The translations under genes were made by a program, and so were the position numbers. Under the pieces are notes generated by a model. The model was not told the origin of the DNA. It ran no database searches and saw nothing but the letters and a program-made list of their open reading frames with translations. Shown here one piece after another: positions 19,184 to 26,790 of a DNA stretch of 64,000 nucleotides. The DNA comes from Gammaproteobacteria bacterium. Lineage in GTDB: Bacteria > Pseudomonadota > Gammaproteobacteria > Steroidobacterales > Foliamicaceae. Location: NCBI GenBank assembly GCA_009844425.1, contig VYBN01000015.1:20132-84131 (forward strand), given 5' to 3'. Position 1 is the stretch's first letter. Every line of letters starts with the position of its first letter.

Positions 19184-19374
19184 CCTGGGAGCGAGGGCGT
19201 CCCGCCCTCGGCGCTTCGATCTCGCCCATCTTTGCCTCCTTCTTCCTGGAGACGCTGTGAGCGCCGGGTCATCGGCGCTCACTGGCTCGGTTCCGCCATC
19301 CTGGCTCCAACGCTCCCGGCAGTAGGGGGCGAAGATGGGCTATGGGAGCGTCTGGCGAGCATCTCGCTCCTAGG
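19184..19374. repeat. Palindromic repeat, longest copy (A)
   Basis: A 191-bp element that starts on the base after the lspA stop and ends two bases before the pilE stop. Its ends are inverted: CCTGGGAGCGAG on the left (19184-19195) and CTCGCTCCTAGG on the right (19363-19374, one mismatch). Inside are the family hairpin (GAGGGCG-TCC-CGCCCTC, 19193-19209), a second inverted pair (GCCCATCTT at 19224-19232 with AAGATGGGC at 19332-19340) and a central hairpin at 19257-19282. The nested layout is MITE-like. Other copies in this window have only the outer parts. Confidence 0.8.
19257..19282. terminator. Hairpin between convergent lspA and pilE
   Basis: Perfect 10-bp arms, GTGAGCGCCG (19257-19266) and CGGCGCTCAC (19273-19282), enclose the loop GGTCAT. 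It lies midway between two converging operons and could end transcription from both sides, though no U-tract follows. It is also the core of repeat copy A. Confidence 0.5.
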
Positions 19375-19376
19375 TT

Positions 19377-19820
19377 CTAGGGCCAGCAGGTATCCGTGCT
19401 GGCCTTGCCGTCGGTGTTTTCCGATGCGCGCCGACCGGTGGAATCGATGGACAAGACGCGGCACTGGTCGTCGCCGGCCTGGGGCCCCTGCGGGTCAGCC
19501 ACCGCCTCTACTGCGAAGCTGTCGGACAAATCGCCCTCAAGCGCCTGCAGGCGAAGTTCGTAGTAGCCGCGCTCGGTGCCGGCGACGCCCAGTCCCGCGG
19601 GCGGAGGCGCCGCCAGTTCGCCCGCGCGGGCATAGCGTCCGTTTTCGAAATGGAAGCGCTCCTGCAGGACCGCTACGCGCACCAGCGCGTCGGTGGCGTC
19701 CAGCCGCCGCGCGCGCTCAAGCTGTTTGATCCACAAGGGTGTGGCCGCCGCGGCCAGCAAGGCCAGGATGGCCAGCGTCACCAGCAGTTCCGTCAAGCTG
19801 AACCCTTGGGCAGTTCTCAT
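19377..19820 (-). CDS. pilE: Type IV pilin-like protein (PilE class)
   Basis: A 147-residue prepilin. The class III signal reads MRTAQG then FSLTELLVTLAILALLA: cleavage after Gly6, Phe at +1 and Glu at +5, followed by the hydrophobic assembly helix. The C-terminal part has a cysteine pair (QCRVLS ... TDTCWP) typical of the pilin D-loop. An AGGAGG Shine-Dalgarno 7 bases upstream supports the start. It is the last gene of the minor pilin operon, overlapping pilX by 4 bases. Minor pilins prime assembly of type IV pili in the inner membrane. PilE is the closest named type; exact orthology is less sure. Confidence 0.8.
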   Translation of the reverse strand: MRTAQGFSLTELLVTLAILALLAAAATPLWIKQLERARRLDATDALVRVAVLQERFHFENGRYARAGELAAPPPAGLGVAGTERGYYELRLQALEGDLSDSFAVEAVADPQGPQAGDDQCRVLSIDSTGRRASENTDGKASTDTCWP

Positions 19821-20350
19821 TCCACCTCCTCACGCCAATAGCGCCGAACCGGCGGTTCCGCGGAATCCTCAGGGCAGTCGTCTTCCTTCCGGCAGATTTC
19901 AATTTCGTCAGGTAGTTCTGCATCCGCCTCTCCGCGCGCCAGCAGCATGAAGCCCACGACGACCGGCGCACGGGCCCGCGGTCCGGCGGTCCCCAACGCG
20001 CCAATCTCGAAGTGCAGCGCGCGTTTCGGCGTCTCCGCCTTTTCAAATCCGGCCGGAACCGCGGTCGTTTCCACGTGGCGCACGGTCCACTCCACGCAGC
20101 GGGAAGCGATTCGGCAGTAACGGCCGCTCCGCGGCGCATCCAGCCGGAAACGCTCGGCAGACAGCGCCATTCCGACGCCGGTCTCCGCCAGCCGGATCGC
20201 CTCGGCGTATTCCCTTGCGTTGCGGACCTGCAGCCACTGCAGCGCAACGTCGCCCTTGCCGGCCACGGCCAGCAGAGAAAGCGCCGCCAGCACCATCAGC
20301 ACCACGGCCAGGACGACTCCGCTCTCGGAACTCTCAGCCCTGGCGCGCAT
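19817..20350 (-). CDS. pilX: PilX-like minor pilin assembly protein
   Basis: A 177-residue protein with ESGVVLAVVLMVLAALSLLA near the N-terminus (residues 9-28): the GxxL pattern of PilX with its hydrophobic helix, followed by a weakly conserved periplasmic domain. PilX-family proteins often lack the +5 Glu, as here (ESG then VVLAV). It overlaps pilW upstream by 17 bases and pilE downstream by 4. Call rests on both sequence start and operon position. Confidence 0.75.
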   Translation of the reverse strand: MRARAESSESGVVLAVVLMVLAALSLLAVAGKGDVALQWLQVRNAREYAEAIRLAETGVGMALSAERFRLDAPRSGRYCRIASRCVEWTVRHVETTAVPAGFEKAETPKRALHFEIGALGTAGPRARAPVVVGFMLLARGEADAELPDEIEICRKEDDCPEDSAEPPVRRYWREEVE

Positions 20351-21260
20351 TCGCCACCACTTCGCTCGCGTTCACCAGCAGGCGGCGCCTTGCATCATCG
20401 AAACTGCGCGCCGCGCGGTCCGCGTAGGTATACGTCCTCCCATCCACATGCCCGGTCTCGGGGCTGTCGTGGCGCAACAGCAGCCAGAACCGGACCGCCA
20501 CGACCAGCGCTCCGGACGGCCTGGACGCCGAAGGATCGACCACCCGGTCCGCCGCGCCGTCGCGGTCCGTGTCGAGCGCCAGGCGAACCTGAAAGTCCTC
20601 CACGCCCGAAAGGATTTCCTCGTCGCGTAACAGTCCGCCCCTGACCAGCGTCTTGCGCCGAAGCGACGGTTCCCGGGAGTCGTGACTGGACCGCGCGGAA
20701 ACGTACCAAGCCTGTACTACGAGATCGCGAATCTCCGTTTCGCCTTCCAGTGACGGGGCCGCGCCGGCGGAGAACACGATCCCTTCGAGGCGCGACGAAT
20801 GAACCTGCAACCTCCGCGAATCCACGCCGGTGGTCGCCTGGCCCGCCCGGCGAATCTCCAGCACGTCGGTTCCCGGCTGCCGGCGGTTCCCGTACGGGGA
20901 GCAGGGCAGGGGCCATTCATCGGCGGCGGCCACGTATTCGTCGAACCGAAAGGCCCAGGAGCTCACGTCTGCCCTGCTGCAGCGGACCGACGCCCCTGTT
21001 GCCACGCGAAGCGCCCTGGCATCGGAATTGAGCCCCCAGAATCCCGCCGAACGGATGTCGGCGCGCAGCAGTTCCAGCGCGAAACGTGCTTTCTCCTCGA
21101 GACTGTGCAGATTGTCCGCCGCCCGTGCGGATTGGCGCATGGACTGCGCGGAGCCGAAGACCCCCAGCAGCAACAGGCTCGAGACGGCGAGCGATACGAG
21201 CAGCTCGGCCAGGCTGTTACCGCTCTGGCTTTCGTGGCCGGGCTCTATTGGCCGGTCCAA
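20334..21260 (-). CDS. pilW: PilW-like minor pilin
   Basis: About 308 residues. SQSG then NSLAELLVSLAVSSLLLLG is a class III signal with Gly at -1 and Glu at +5. The body contains FALELLRADIRSAGFWG, a strong PilW signature, and a large periplasmic domain. The start is uncertain: TTG at 21260 is the nearest codon that gives a short basic leader (LDRPIEPGHESQSG) and overlaps the pilV stop by 16 bases. The open frame runs further upstream, but that part lies over pilV. Confidence 0.75.
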   Translation of the reverse strand: MDRPIEPGHESQSGNSLAELLVSLAVSSLLLLGVFGSAQSMRQSARAADNLHSLEEKARFALELLRADIRSAGFWGLNSDARALRVATGASVRCSRADVSSWAFRFDEYVAAADEWPLPCSPYGNRRQPGTDVLEIRRAGQATTGVDSRRLQVHSSRLEGIVFSAGAAPSLEGETEIRDLVVQAWYVSARSSHDSREPSLRRKTLVRGGLLRDEEILSGVEDFQVRLALDTDRDGAADRVVDPSASRPSGALVVAVRFWLLLRHDSPETGHVDGRTYTYADRAARSFDDARRRLLVNASEVVANARQG

Positions 21261-21631
21261 AGCACCAACCGGCCAGCGTCGTCCGCGCCCGTCGGCCAGC
21301 GCATCTCGACCCGATACGCCGGCGGCGTGCCACCCAGAGCCGTCACCTCGCATTGCAGGCCCGGCAAGGCGGACGCGGCCTGCCGCCGCCAGGCCCCCAA
21401 CTCTCCTCCGCCGGCCGCCGAAGGACTCGCGCCGATCCGGGCGGCGAGGTCCTGCGCCAGCATCTCGGCAAGAAAGTAACTGTGCGCGGCGCGGCTTTCC
21501 TTCAACCGCTCGCTGATCAGCGCACCGGCCCCGAGCAGCCCCAGGCTGAATATGGCGACCGCAAGCAGGCATTCGACCAGGCTGAAGCCGCTTGCCGGCT
21601 CAGCCGGGCGGGCAGGAAAGCGGGTCGCCAT
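21245..21631 (-). CDS. pilV: PilV-like minor pilin
   Basis: About 128 residues with GFSLVECLLAVAIFSLGLLG: prepilin cleavage before Phe, Glu at +5, and the AIFSLGLLG that marks PilV. The short periplasmic region includes ERLKESRAAHSYFLAEMLAQD. ATG at 21631 gives a 15-residue leader; another in-frame ATG at 21649 is possible. The start lies within the fimT 3' end, so the genes overlap by about 30 bases. Confidence 0.75.
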   Translation of the reverse strand: MATRFPARPAEPASGFSLVECLLAVAIFSLGLLGAGALISERLKESRAAHSYFLAEMLAQDLAARIGASPSAAGGGELGAWRRQAASALPGLQCEVTALGGTPPAYRVEMRWPTGADDAGRLVLWTGQ

Positions 21632-22124
21632 CGCTGGCGGTATCGGCAAGCCGCGGCCTGCCTATGTTGTTGATGACGATCGCGCGAGCCGCGATGCTTC
21701 CGCGCCGGTCGCAAACGACCAGGGTGCCGTTGGTGGAGCGCCCGCGGAACGGCCGGAACACGAACCGGGTGCGATTCGAGCGAATGGACAATCCGGCCTG
21801 GCCTCGCGATCGGTAGAGGATCGAACCCGGCGGCGGCGCATACGGCGTCGAACCCGTTGGGCCGTCGTGGACAATCCAGCCGGTGTCCCAATCCTCCGCG
21901 GCCCCGCACCGCGATCCGTCCGGGCTGGGACACACAGTCGTGTCCCGGCCGTTCTCGGCGGCCGTGCGGCGTGCGAAGTGCAGGCTGCGGATCAATCCGT
22001 TGATCGTTGTGCTCCGCTGCAGATTGAGCATTCCGGTAGCGATAACGGGCTGGGCCAGGAGGACTGCAATGGAGCTGACAGTCAGAGCGATCAGAAGTTC
22101 CAAAAGCGAAAAGCCACGCATCAT
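21600..22124 (-). CDS. fimT: FimT/GspH-family pseudopilin
   Basis: A 174-residue protein beginning MMRG then FSLLELLIALTVSSIAVLL, a typical class III prepilin signal with Glu at +5. The remainder carries GspH/FimT features: LIRSLHFARRTAAENGRDTT and a cysteine-containing TVCPSPDGSRCG. AAGGGA just upstream supports the ATG at 22124 or the adjacent one at 22121. It is the first gene of fimT-pilV-pilW-pilX-pilE. No pilY1 adhesin/tip gene accompanies the operon. Confidence 0.8.
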   Translation of the reverse strand: MMRGFSLLELLIALTVSSIAVLLAQPVIATGMLNLQRSTTINGLIRSLHFARRTAAENGRDTTVCPSPDGSRCGAAEDWDTGWIVHDGPTGSTPYAPPPGSILYRSRGQAGLSIRSNRTRFVFRPFRGRSTNGTLVVCDRRGSIAARAIVINNIGRPRLADTASDGDPLSCPPG

Positions 22125-22323
22125 GCGATCCCTTGCAAGCGCCGATCCCGCGGGCGCAAAAGGGAAAATACGCGCCTCACGGACGCCGCTGAAGACGCCA
22201 ATTGCACGCGTTCGCCGACAAATCACCAAAACGGGGTTTGCGATACAATCCGGCCTTTCTGGTACAGCCACAGGCGCTTTTGCACAAGGCATTGCGCGAA
22301 AGCGATTGGCTCTGAACCACCCG

Positions 22324-22399
<76 letters not shown>

Positions 22400-22411
22400 C
22401 ATAAGAATCGG

Positions 22412-22990
22412 ATGCGACTCATTATTGGAATTTCGGGCGCCAGCGGCGTGATTTACGGCATCCGGCTGCTGGAGGCGCTGCGTGAAGCCCCGGAGGTGGA
22501 GACTCACCTCATTATCAGCAATGGGGGCAAGGTGAACATTGCGCTGGAGACGGGCTGGAAGGTCCGGGACGTCGAGGCGCTCGCCGACGTCGTGTATTCC
22601 GACAGCGACGTGGCGGCCACGATTGCCAGCGGATCGTTCGCTACCGGTGGGATGATCGTGGCGCCCTGTTCGATGAAGACGCTGGGCGCGATCGTGAATT
22701 CGTACGCGGCCAACCTCCTGGTGCGCGCGGCGGATGTCACGCTGAAGGAGGGCCGGAAGCTGGTGCTGGCGCCGCGCGAAACGCCGCTGCACGCCGGCCA
22801 CCTGCGACTGATGCACGAAGCGGCGCGGATGGGCGCGGTCGTGGCGCCGCCGGTCCCGGGTTTCTATGCGAAGCCTGCCAGCGTGGAGGACATCGTCAAC
22901 CACACGGTCGGCAGGCTGATGGACCTGTTCGGCCTGGAAACGGACCTCGTGCGCCGCTGGCCGGGCGGCAAGGAAGCCGCGAAGAACTAA
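22412..22990 (+). CDS. ubiX: Flavin prenyltransferase UbiX
   Basis: A 192-residue flavoprotein that attaches a dimethylallyl group to FMN, making the prenyl-FMN cofactor of UbiD decarboxylases. It begins RLIIGISGASGVIYGIRLLE (Rossmann-like flavodoxin fold with SGASG). Further conserved segments are GGMIVAPCSMKTLGAI and LAPRETPLHAGHLRLM. Length is normal. A UbiD-family decarboxylase lies 5.5 kb downstream in the same direction, giving enzyme and cofactor maker in one neighbourhood. The gene directly follows tRNA-Thr. Confidence 0.94.
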   Translation: MRLIIGISGASGVIYGIRLLEALREAPEVETHLIISNGGKVNIALETGWKVRDVEALADVVYSDSDVAATIASGSFATGGMIVAPCSMKTLGAIVNSYAANLLVRAADVTLKEGRKLVLAPRETPLHAGHLRLMHEAARMGAVVAPPVPGFYAKPASVEDIVNHTVGRLMDLFGLETDLVRRWPGGKEAAKN

Positions 22991-23041
22991 GGAGCGAGGT
23001 CGTCTCGACCTCGTCGAGGGCGGGACGCCCGAGCTCCCAGG
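22991..23041. repeat. Palindromic repeat copy B
   Basis: The 51-bp copy exactly fills the gap between the ubiX and SnoaL-like stop codons. The left stem is GAGGTCG-TCT-CGACCTC, where the usual G-C pair at stem position 5 is T-A. The right half is GAGGGCGGGACGCCC followed by GAGCTCCCAGG. Confidence 0.85.
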
Positions 23042-23524
23042 CTAGGTGGTAGGCGGGCGCCGGGCGCAGGTGGTCCAGTGACGGATGCGCCAGTCGCCGT
23101 CCATTTTCTCGGCCACCAGCGTGCCCATGCCTTGCTTGGTACGCCTCTGCCCGTCCCGCTCGGCGGATGCCGTGAATACGAACACGCCGTAGGAAAGATT
23201 GCCGTTGCCGAATGCATGGACCAGTTCCGCCTTGTATTCCATGTTCTTCAGCACTCCCAGTTCAAGGCTCAGGTGATTCTTGTCATAGTCCGCCCAGCCG
23301 TAATTGGGATAGCTGGATTCGACGCTCAGGAATGCCTCGTCCGTGCGCATGCAGGCCTCGACTTCGGAAAGCTCCGCGGCCTCGACGCCCTTCGCGTAAC
23401 GGTCCAGCAATTCCTGCAGTTCGCGTTCCACTCCGCTCAGGGATTCCGCGGGGCCGAGCAACGGCATGTCGGACAAGGGGCGCGTCACCCACGCCGGCAT
23501 TTCTCTTCCACCTGGTGCGGCCAT
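23042..23524 (-). CDS. SnoaL-like/NTF2-fold protein
   Basis: A 160-residue small protein with the outline of an NTF2-like fold: an N-terminal helix (ELQELLDRYAKGVEAAELSE), a central DEAFLSVESSYPNYGWADY and a C-terminal strand pair ending DGDWRIRHWTTC. That ending is common in SnoaL/DUF4440 proteins. Members act as hydrolases, isomerases or ligand binders; the activity cannot be told here. No signal peptide is visible. It is divergent from the SDR gene (75-base gap), which may share regulation. Confidence 0.6.
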   Translation of the reverse strand: MAAPGGREMPAWVTRPLSDMPLLGPAESLSGVERELQELLDRYAKGVEAAELSEVEACMRTDEAFLSVESSYPNYGWADYDKNHLSLELGVLKNMEYKAELVHAFGNGNLSYGVFVFTASAERDGQRRTKQGMGTLVAEKMDGDWRIRHWTTCARRPPTT

Positions 23525-23599
23525 GACGATGTCTCCTGTTGCGTGTGAGCCGGTCTCAACTTTACCGCAGACTCGGCGTACCGGCTAGAATTGCGCGCC

Positions 23600-24394
23600 A
23601 TGAACGAGCGGAAAGCGGCCATCGTAACGGGATCGGCCACAGGTGTCGGCGCGGCCGCGGCGGAGTTGCTGGCGGAACGCGGCTGCAACGTCGTCGTGAA
23701 CTACACGCGCAGCGAGAAAGAGGCGCATGAAACGACCGCGCGCTGCGAGGCGGCGGGCGCGGAGACGCGGGTCGTGCAGGCGGACGTTTCCGAGGACGAC
23801 GACTGCCTGAAGCTGGCGGCGGCGGCCATGGACGCCTGGGGGCGGATCGACTACCTGGTCAACAACGCCGGGCGGACCAAGTTCAACCCGTTCGCCAATC
23901 TTCACGGCATCGACAAGCAGGACTTCCTCAACATCTACGCGGTCAACGTGGTGGGCACCTACCAGATGATCCGCGCCGTGGAGCCGCACATGCGGGCGCT
24001 GGGCAGCGGCGCGGTGGTCAACAACTCTTCGATCGGAGGCGTGACGGGCATCGCGTCCTCGATTCCGTACGCCGCGTCCAAGGCCGCGCTGAACCTGATG
24101 ACCAAGTCGCTGGCGCACGTGCTGGGCCCCGAAATCCGCATCAACAGCGTCGCGCCCGGCATGATCCAGACGCGCTGGCTGCAGGGCGGTATGGGCGACG
24201 AGGCCTACCAGGCGATGCTGGACATGGCCAGTCAGGCGCTGCCGCTGAAACAGGTCGCCGAGCCGCACCACGTCGCCGAGGTCATCGTCTGGTTCCTGGA
24301 AGGCGCCCCGCTGGTGACCGGCGAGACGCTGATCGCCGACAGCGGCATACACCTGGGCCAACTACCCACACTCGCCACCGGCGACTCCGACTAG
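23600..24394 (+). CDS. Short-chain dehydrogenase/reductase
   Basis: A 264-residue SDR. The cofactor motif TGSATGVG (residues ~9-16), NNAG, and the active-site Ser and Y-A-A-S-K (in SIPYAASKAALN) are all present; the family C-terminus EVIVWFLEGAPLVTGETLIADSG closes it. It should oxidise or reduce a small alcohol/ketone with NAD(P)H. ATG at 23600 was preferred over an in-frame TTG 9 bases upstream. Its stop overlaps the GTG of the next gene, so the two form an operon. Confidence 0.85.
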   Translation: MNERKAAIVTGSATGVGAAAAELLAERGCNVVVNYTRSEKEAHETTARCEAAGAETRVVQADVSEDDDCLKLAAAAMDAWGRIDYLVNNAGRTKFNPFANLHGIDKQDFLNIYAVNVVGTYQMIRAVEPHMRALGSGAVVNNSSIGGVTGIASSIPYAASKAALNLMTKSLAHVLGPEIRINSVAPGMIQTRWLQGGMGDEAYQAMLDMASQALPLKQVAEPHHVAEVIVWFLEGAPLVTGETLIADSGIHLGQLPTLATGDSD

Positions 24395-25359
24395 TGGTGC
24401 ATCGCGCCGGACTGGCGCAACTCAAGGCGCGGCTGAAGCTGCCGGCGTTCGCCGCGCCCATGTTCCTCGTTTCCGGGCCCGATCTCGTGATCGAGGCCTG
24501 TCGCAGCGGCCTGATCGGCGCATTCCCGTCGCTCAACGCCCGTCCTCTCGAGACGCTGGAGGAGTGGCTGAAGCAGATTTCGACGACGCTGGATGCGGAA
24601 GAGCAGGCAAATCCCGGCACGGTCGCCCCCTGGGCCGTGAACCTGATCGTTCATCGCACGAACTCGCGGCTGGCCGCCGACCTCGACCTTACGGTGAAAT
24701 ACCAGGCCCCGATGGTCATCAGCTCGCTGGGTAGTCCCCGGCTGGTGCGCGAGGAAGTGCATTCCTACGGCGGCTTGCTGTACTGCGACGTCAACAGCCT
24801 GTTCTACGCGCACAAGGCGGCCGACGCGGGCGTCGACGGCCTGATCCTGGTGGCGGCCGGCGCCGGCGGCCATACCGGCATGATCACGCCGTTTGCGTTC
24901 GTGGCCGAGGTCCGCAAGTTCTTCGACGGCGCTATCGTGCTCGCGGGAGGCATTTCCTCGGGCGCCGATATTGCCGCGGCGATCGCGATGGGCGCGGATT
25001 TCGCCTACGTCGGAACCCGGTTCATCGCCGCGCGAGAGAGCCTGGCGTCGGACGGCTACAAGCAGATGCTGGTGGACAGCGGCGCCGACGACCTGGTGCT
25101 CACACCCTACTTCACCGGCGTGCCGGCCAATTTCCTCAAGGCGAGCATCGAGAAGGCCGGGATCGACCCCGCCGAGTTGGGGAAGGCCAATCCGGACATT
25201 CAGTTCGACAACGAGGAGAAGCGTGGAAATGCCTGGCGCGACATCTGGTCGGCGGGGCAGGGCGTGGGATCGGTCGAGAGCGTGCTCAGCACCGCCGAAC
25301 TCGTCGCCGAGCTCGAAGACGGCTACCGCGAGGCCATAGCCCGCCTCAACAGGAACTAG
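24394..25359 (+). CDS. Nitronate monooxygenase-like FMN protein
   Basis: A 321-residue TIM-barrel flavoprotein of the 2-nitropropane dioxygenase/nitronate monooxygenase family. It shows AAPMFLVSGPDLVIEACRSG at the N-terminus, the AAGAGGHTG loop with the catalytic-type His near residue 152, and the phosphate-binding VLAGGISSG ... GADFAYVGTRF. Members oxidise nitronates or reduce enoyl-type substrates; the substrate is not known. The GTG start overlaps the SDR stop by one base (TAGTG). Paired with an SDR it may act on the same metabolite. Confidence 0.8.
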   Translation: MVHRAGLAQLKARLKLPAFAAPMFLVSGPDLVIEACRSGLIGAFPSLNARPLETLEEWLKQISTTLDAEEQANPGTVAPWAVNLIVHRTNSRLAADLDLTVKYQAPMVISSLGSPRLVREEVHSYGGLLYCDVNSLFYAHKAADAGVDGLILVAAGAGGHTGMITPFAFVAEVRKFFDGAIVLAGGISSGADIAAAIAMGADFAYVGTRFIAARESLASDGYKQMLVDSGADDLVLTPYFTGVPANFLKASIEKAGIDPAELGKANPDIQFDNEEKRGNAWRDIWSAGQGVGSVESVLSTAELVAELEDGYREAIARLNRN

Positions 25360-25389
25360 CAGGCAGCCTGGACTGGCTCGGTGCCCCGC

Positions 25390-26790
25390 CTAGCCGGTGG
25401 GCCAGCGGGTGTGGTGCAGGTCGATCACGTAGTCGTGCGAGTGGCGCAGGGGCTCGTGGCGGTGCGGATGGCTGTGCGGTTCCTCGCCTTCGTCGCCTTG
25501 GTGAGCATGCCGGTGATGGCGGTCGTGGAAGTGCCTGTGGGTGTGCTCCACCGCCTCGTGCTCGTGCAGGAGTTCCTCGTGGTCCTGGCGCGGCCACAGC
25601 CGAGTGCCCGCCAGCGCCAGCACGATGCAGAGCAGTCCGAGGATCAGGCCGGCGGTCGACAGCCCCAGCGTCGTGCCCAGCCATCCCGCTAACGGATACC
25701 CGACCAGCCACGCGCAATGCGACAGCGAGAAGTGCGCCGAGAAATACGCCGGCAGGTCGGCCGGGTTGGAGGACCGGTTGATGACTCTTCCCGAGGGCGT
25801 ATAGACCCAGGAACCGCCGGCGCCCATGATCGTCCACATCACCAGCACCGGGACCAGGCCGGGTGAAAGAATCATGAAAAGTGCGGCGAATCCGGCCAGC
25901 AGCGCGCCGCGCGAAATGAGCTGGCGGCTCTTGATGCGGCGCAGGATCAGCGGCGTGGTCAGGGCCGCGGCCATCGATCCGCCGCCGTAGGCCAGCATGG
26001 TCACGGCCACCAGGTAGTCCGCTCCGCCAAGCACGGTGCGCACGTAATCGACGTTGTTCACCAGCACCGCGCCGCTGACCATGGCGGCGCCGAAGTAGAG
26101 CACCAGCAGCGCGCGCAGCCGGGGCGTGGCCATGTACGAACGCACGCCGAAGGTTACGTCGTCGAGCACCTTGCCCGTGCGCTCAACCGGGGCGATCTTC
26201 GGCAGGCGGGTGACGACGATCAGCAGCGCCGAGATCAGGAACGCGGCGGAATTCAGTTCGAACAGCAGCTCGAAGCCGCTGCCGGCGGCCATCAGCACAA
26301 TGGCCAGCATCATGCTCCCGACCGTCTCCAGGTCGTAGGCCAGGCGGGTCCAGGAAAGCGCCCGCGTGTAGGTAGCCTGGTCCGGCAGCACGGTCGGAAT
26401 GATCGCCTGGAACACGGGCTTGAACGCCGCCGACAGCGCCTGCACGGCGAAGATCAGCACGTAGATCTGCCACTCCGTGGTCACGAAGGGCAGCAGCAAC
26501 ACAAGGCCCGCCCGCAGCACGTCGCTCGTTACCAGGATGCCCTTGCGCGAGGTCCGGTGCGCCAGCCCGCCGCAGATCGGCGCCAGGAACACGTAGGCGA
26601 CCATCTTGATCGACAGGGCCGTGGCCAGCACCGGCGCCGCCTGGCCGCCGGTCAGCCGGTAGGCCAGCAGTTGCAGGCCCACGGTGCTCAGGCCCGTTCC
26701 GACCAGCGCGATGACCTGGGCTGCGAACAGCCGCCGGAAACCCGCGTAGCGGAACGGGTTGTCCCGCATCGGCAGTGCGTTCTTACTCAT
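25390..26790 (-). CDS. MFS exporter with histidine-rich C-terminus (NreB-like)
   Basis: A 466-residue major facilitator protein with about twelve hydrophobic segments. The cytoplasmic tail after residue ~405 is rich in histidine (HEHEAVEHTHRHFHDRHHRH, then further HxH clusters). Such tails bind Ni, Co or Zn and occur in NreB/NrsD-type metal efflux proteins, so metal export is the likely role. The ATG overlaps the stop of the acyl-CoA synthetase (ATGA). A longer reading from 26840 would pass through repeat copy C and is unlikely. Confidence 0.75.
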   Translation of the reverse strand: MSKNALPMRDNPFRYAGFRRLFAAQVIALVGTGLSTVGLQLLAYRLTGGQAAPVLATALSIKMVAYVFLAPICGGLAHRTSRKGILVTSDVLRAGLVLLLPFVTTEWQIYVLIFAVQALSAAFKPVFQAIIPTVLPDQATYTRALSWTRLAYDLETVGSMMLAIVLMAAGSGFELLFELNSAAFLISALLIVVTRLPKIAPVERTGKVLDDVTFGVRSYMATPRLRALLVLYFGAAMVSGAVLVNNVDYVRTVLGGADYLVAVTMLAYGGGSMAAALTTPLILRRIKSRQLISRGALLAGFAALFMILSPGLVPVLVMWTIMGAGGSWVYTPSGRVINRSSNPADLPAYFSAHFSLSHCAWLVGYPLAGWLGTTLGLSTAGLILGLLCIVLALAGTRLWPRQDHEELLHEHEAVEHTHRHFHDRHHRHAHQGDEGEEPHSHPHRHEPLRHSHDYVIDLHHTRWPTG

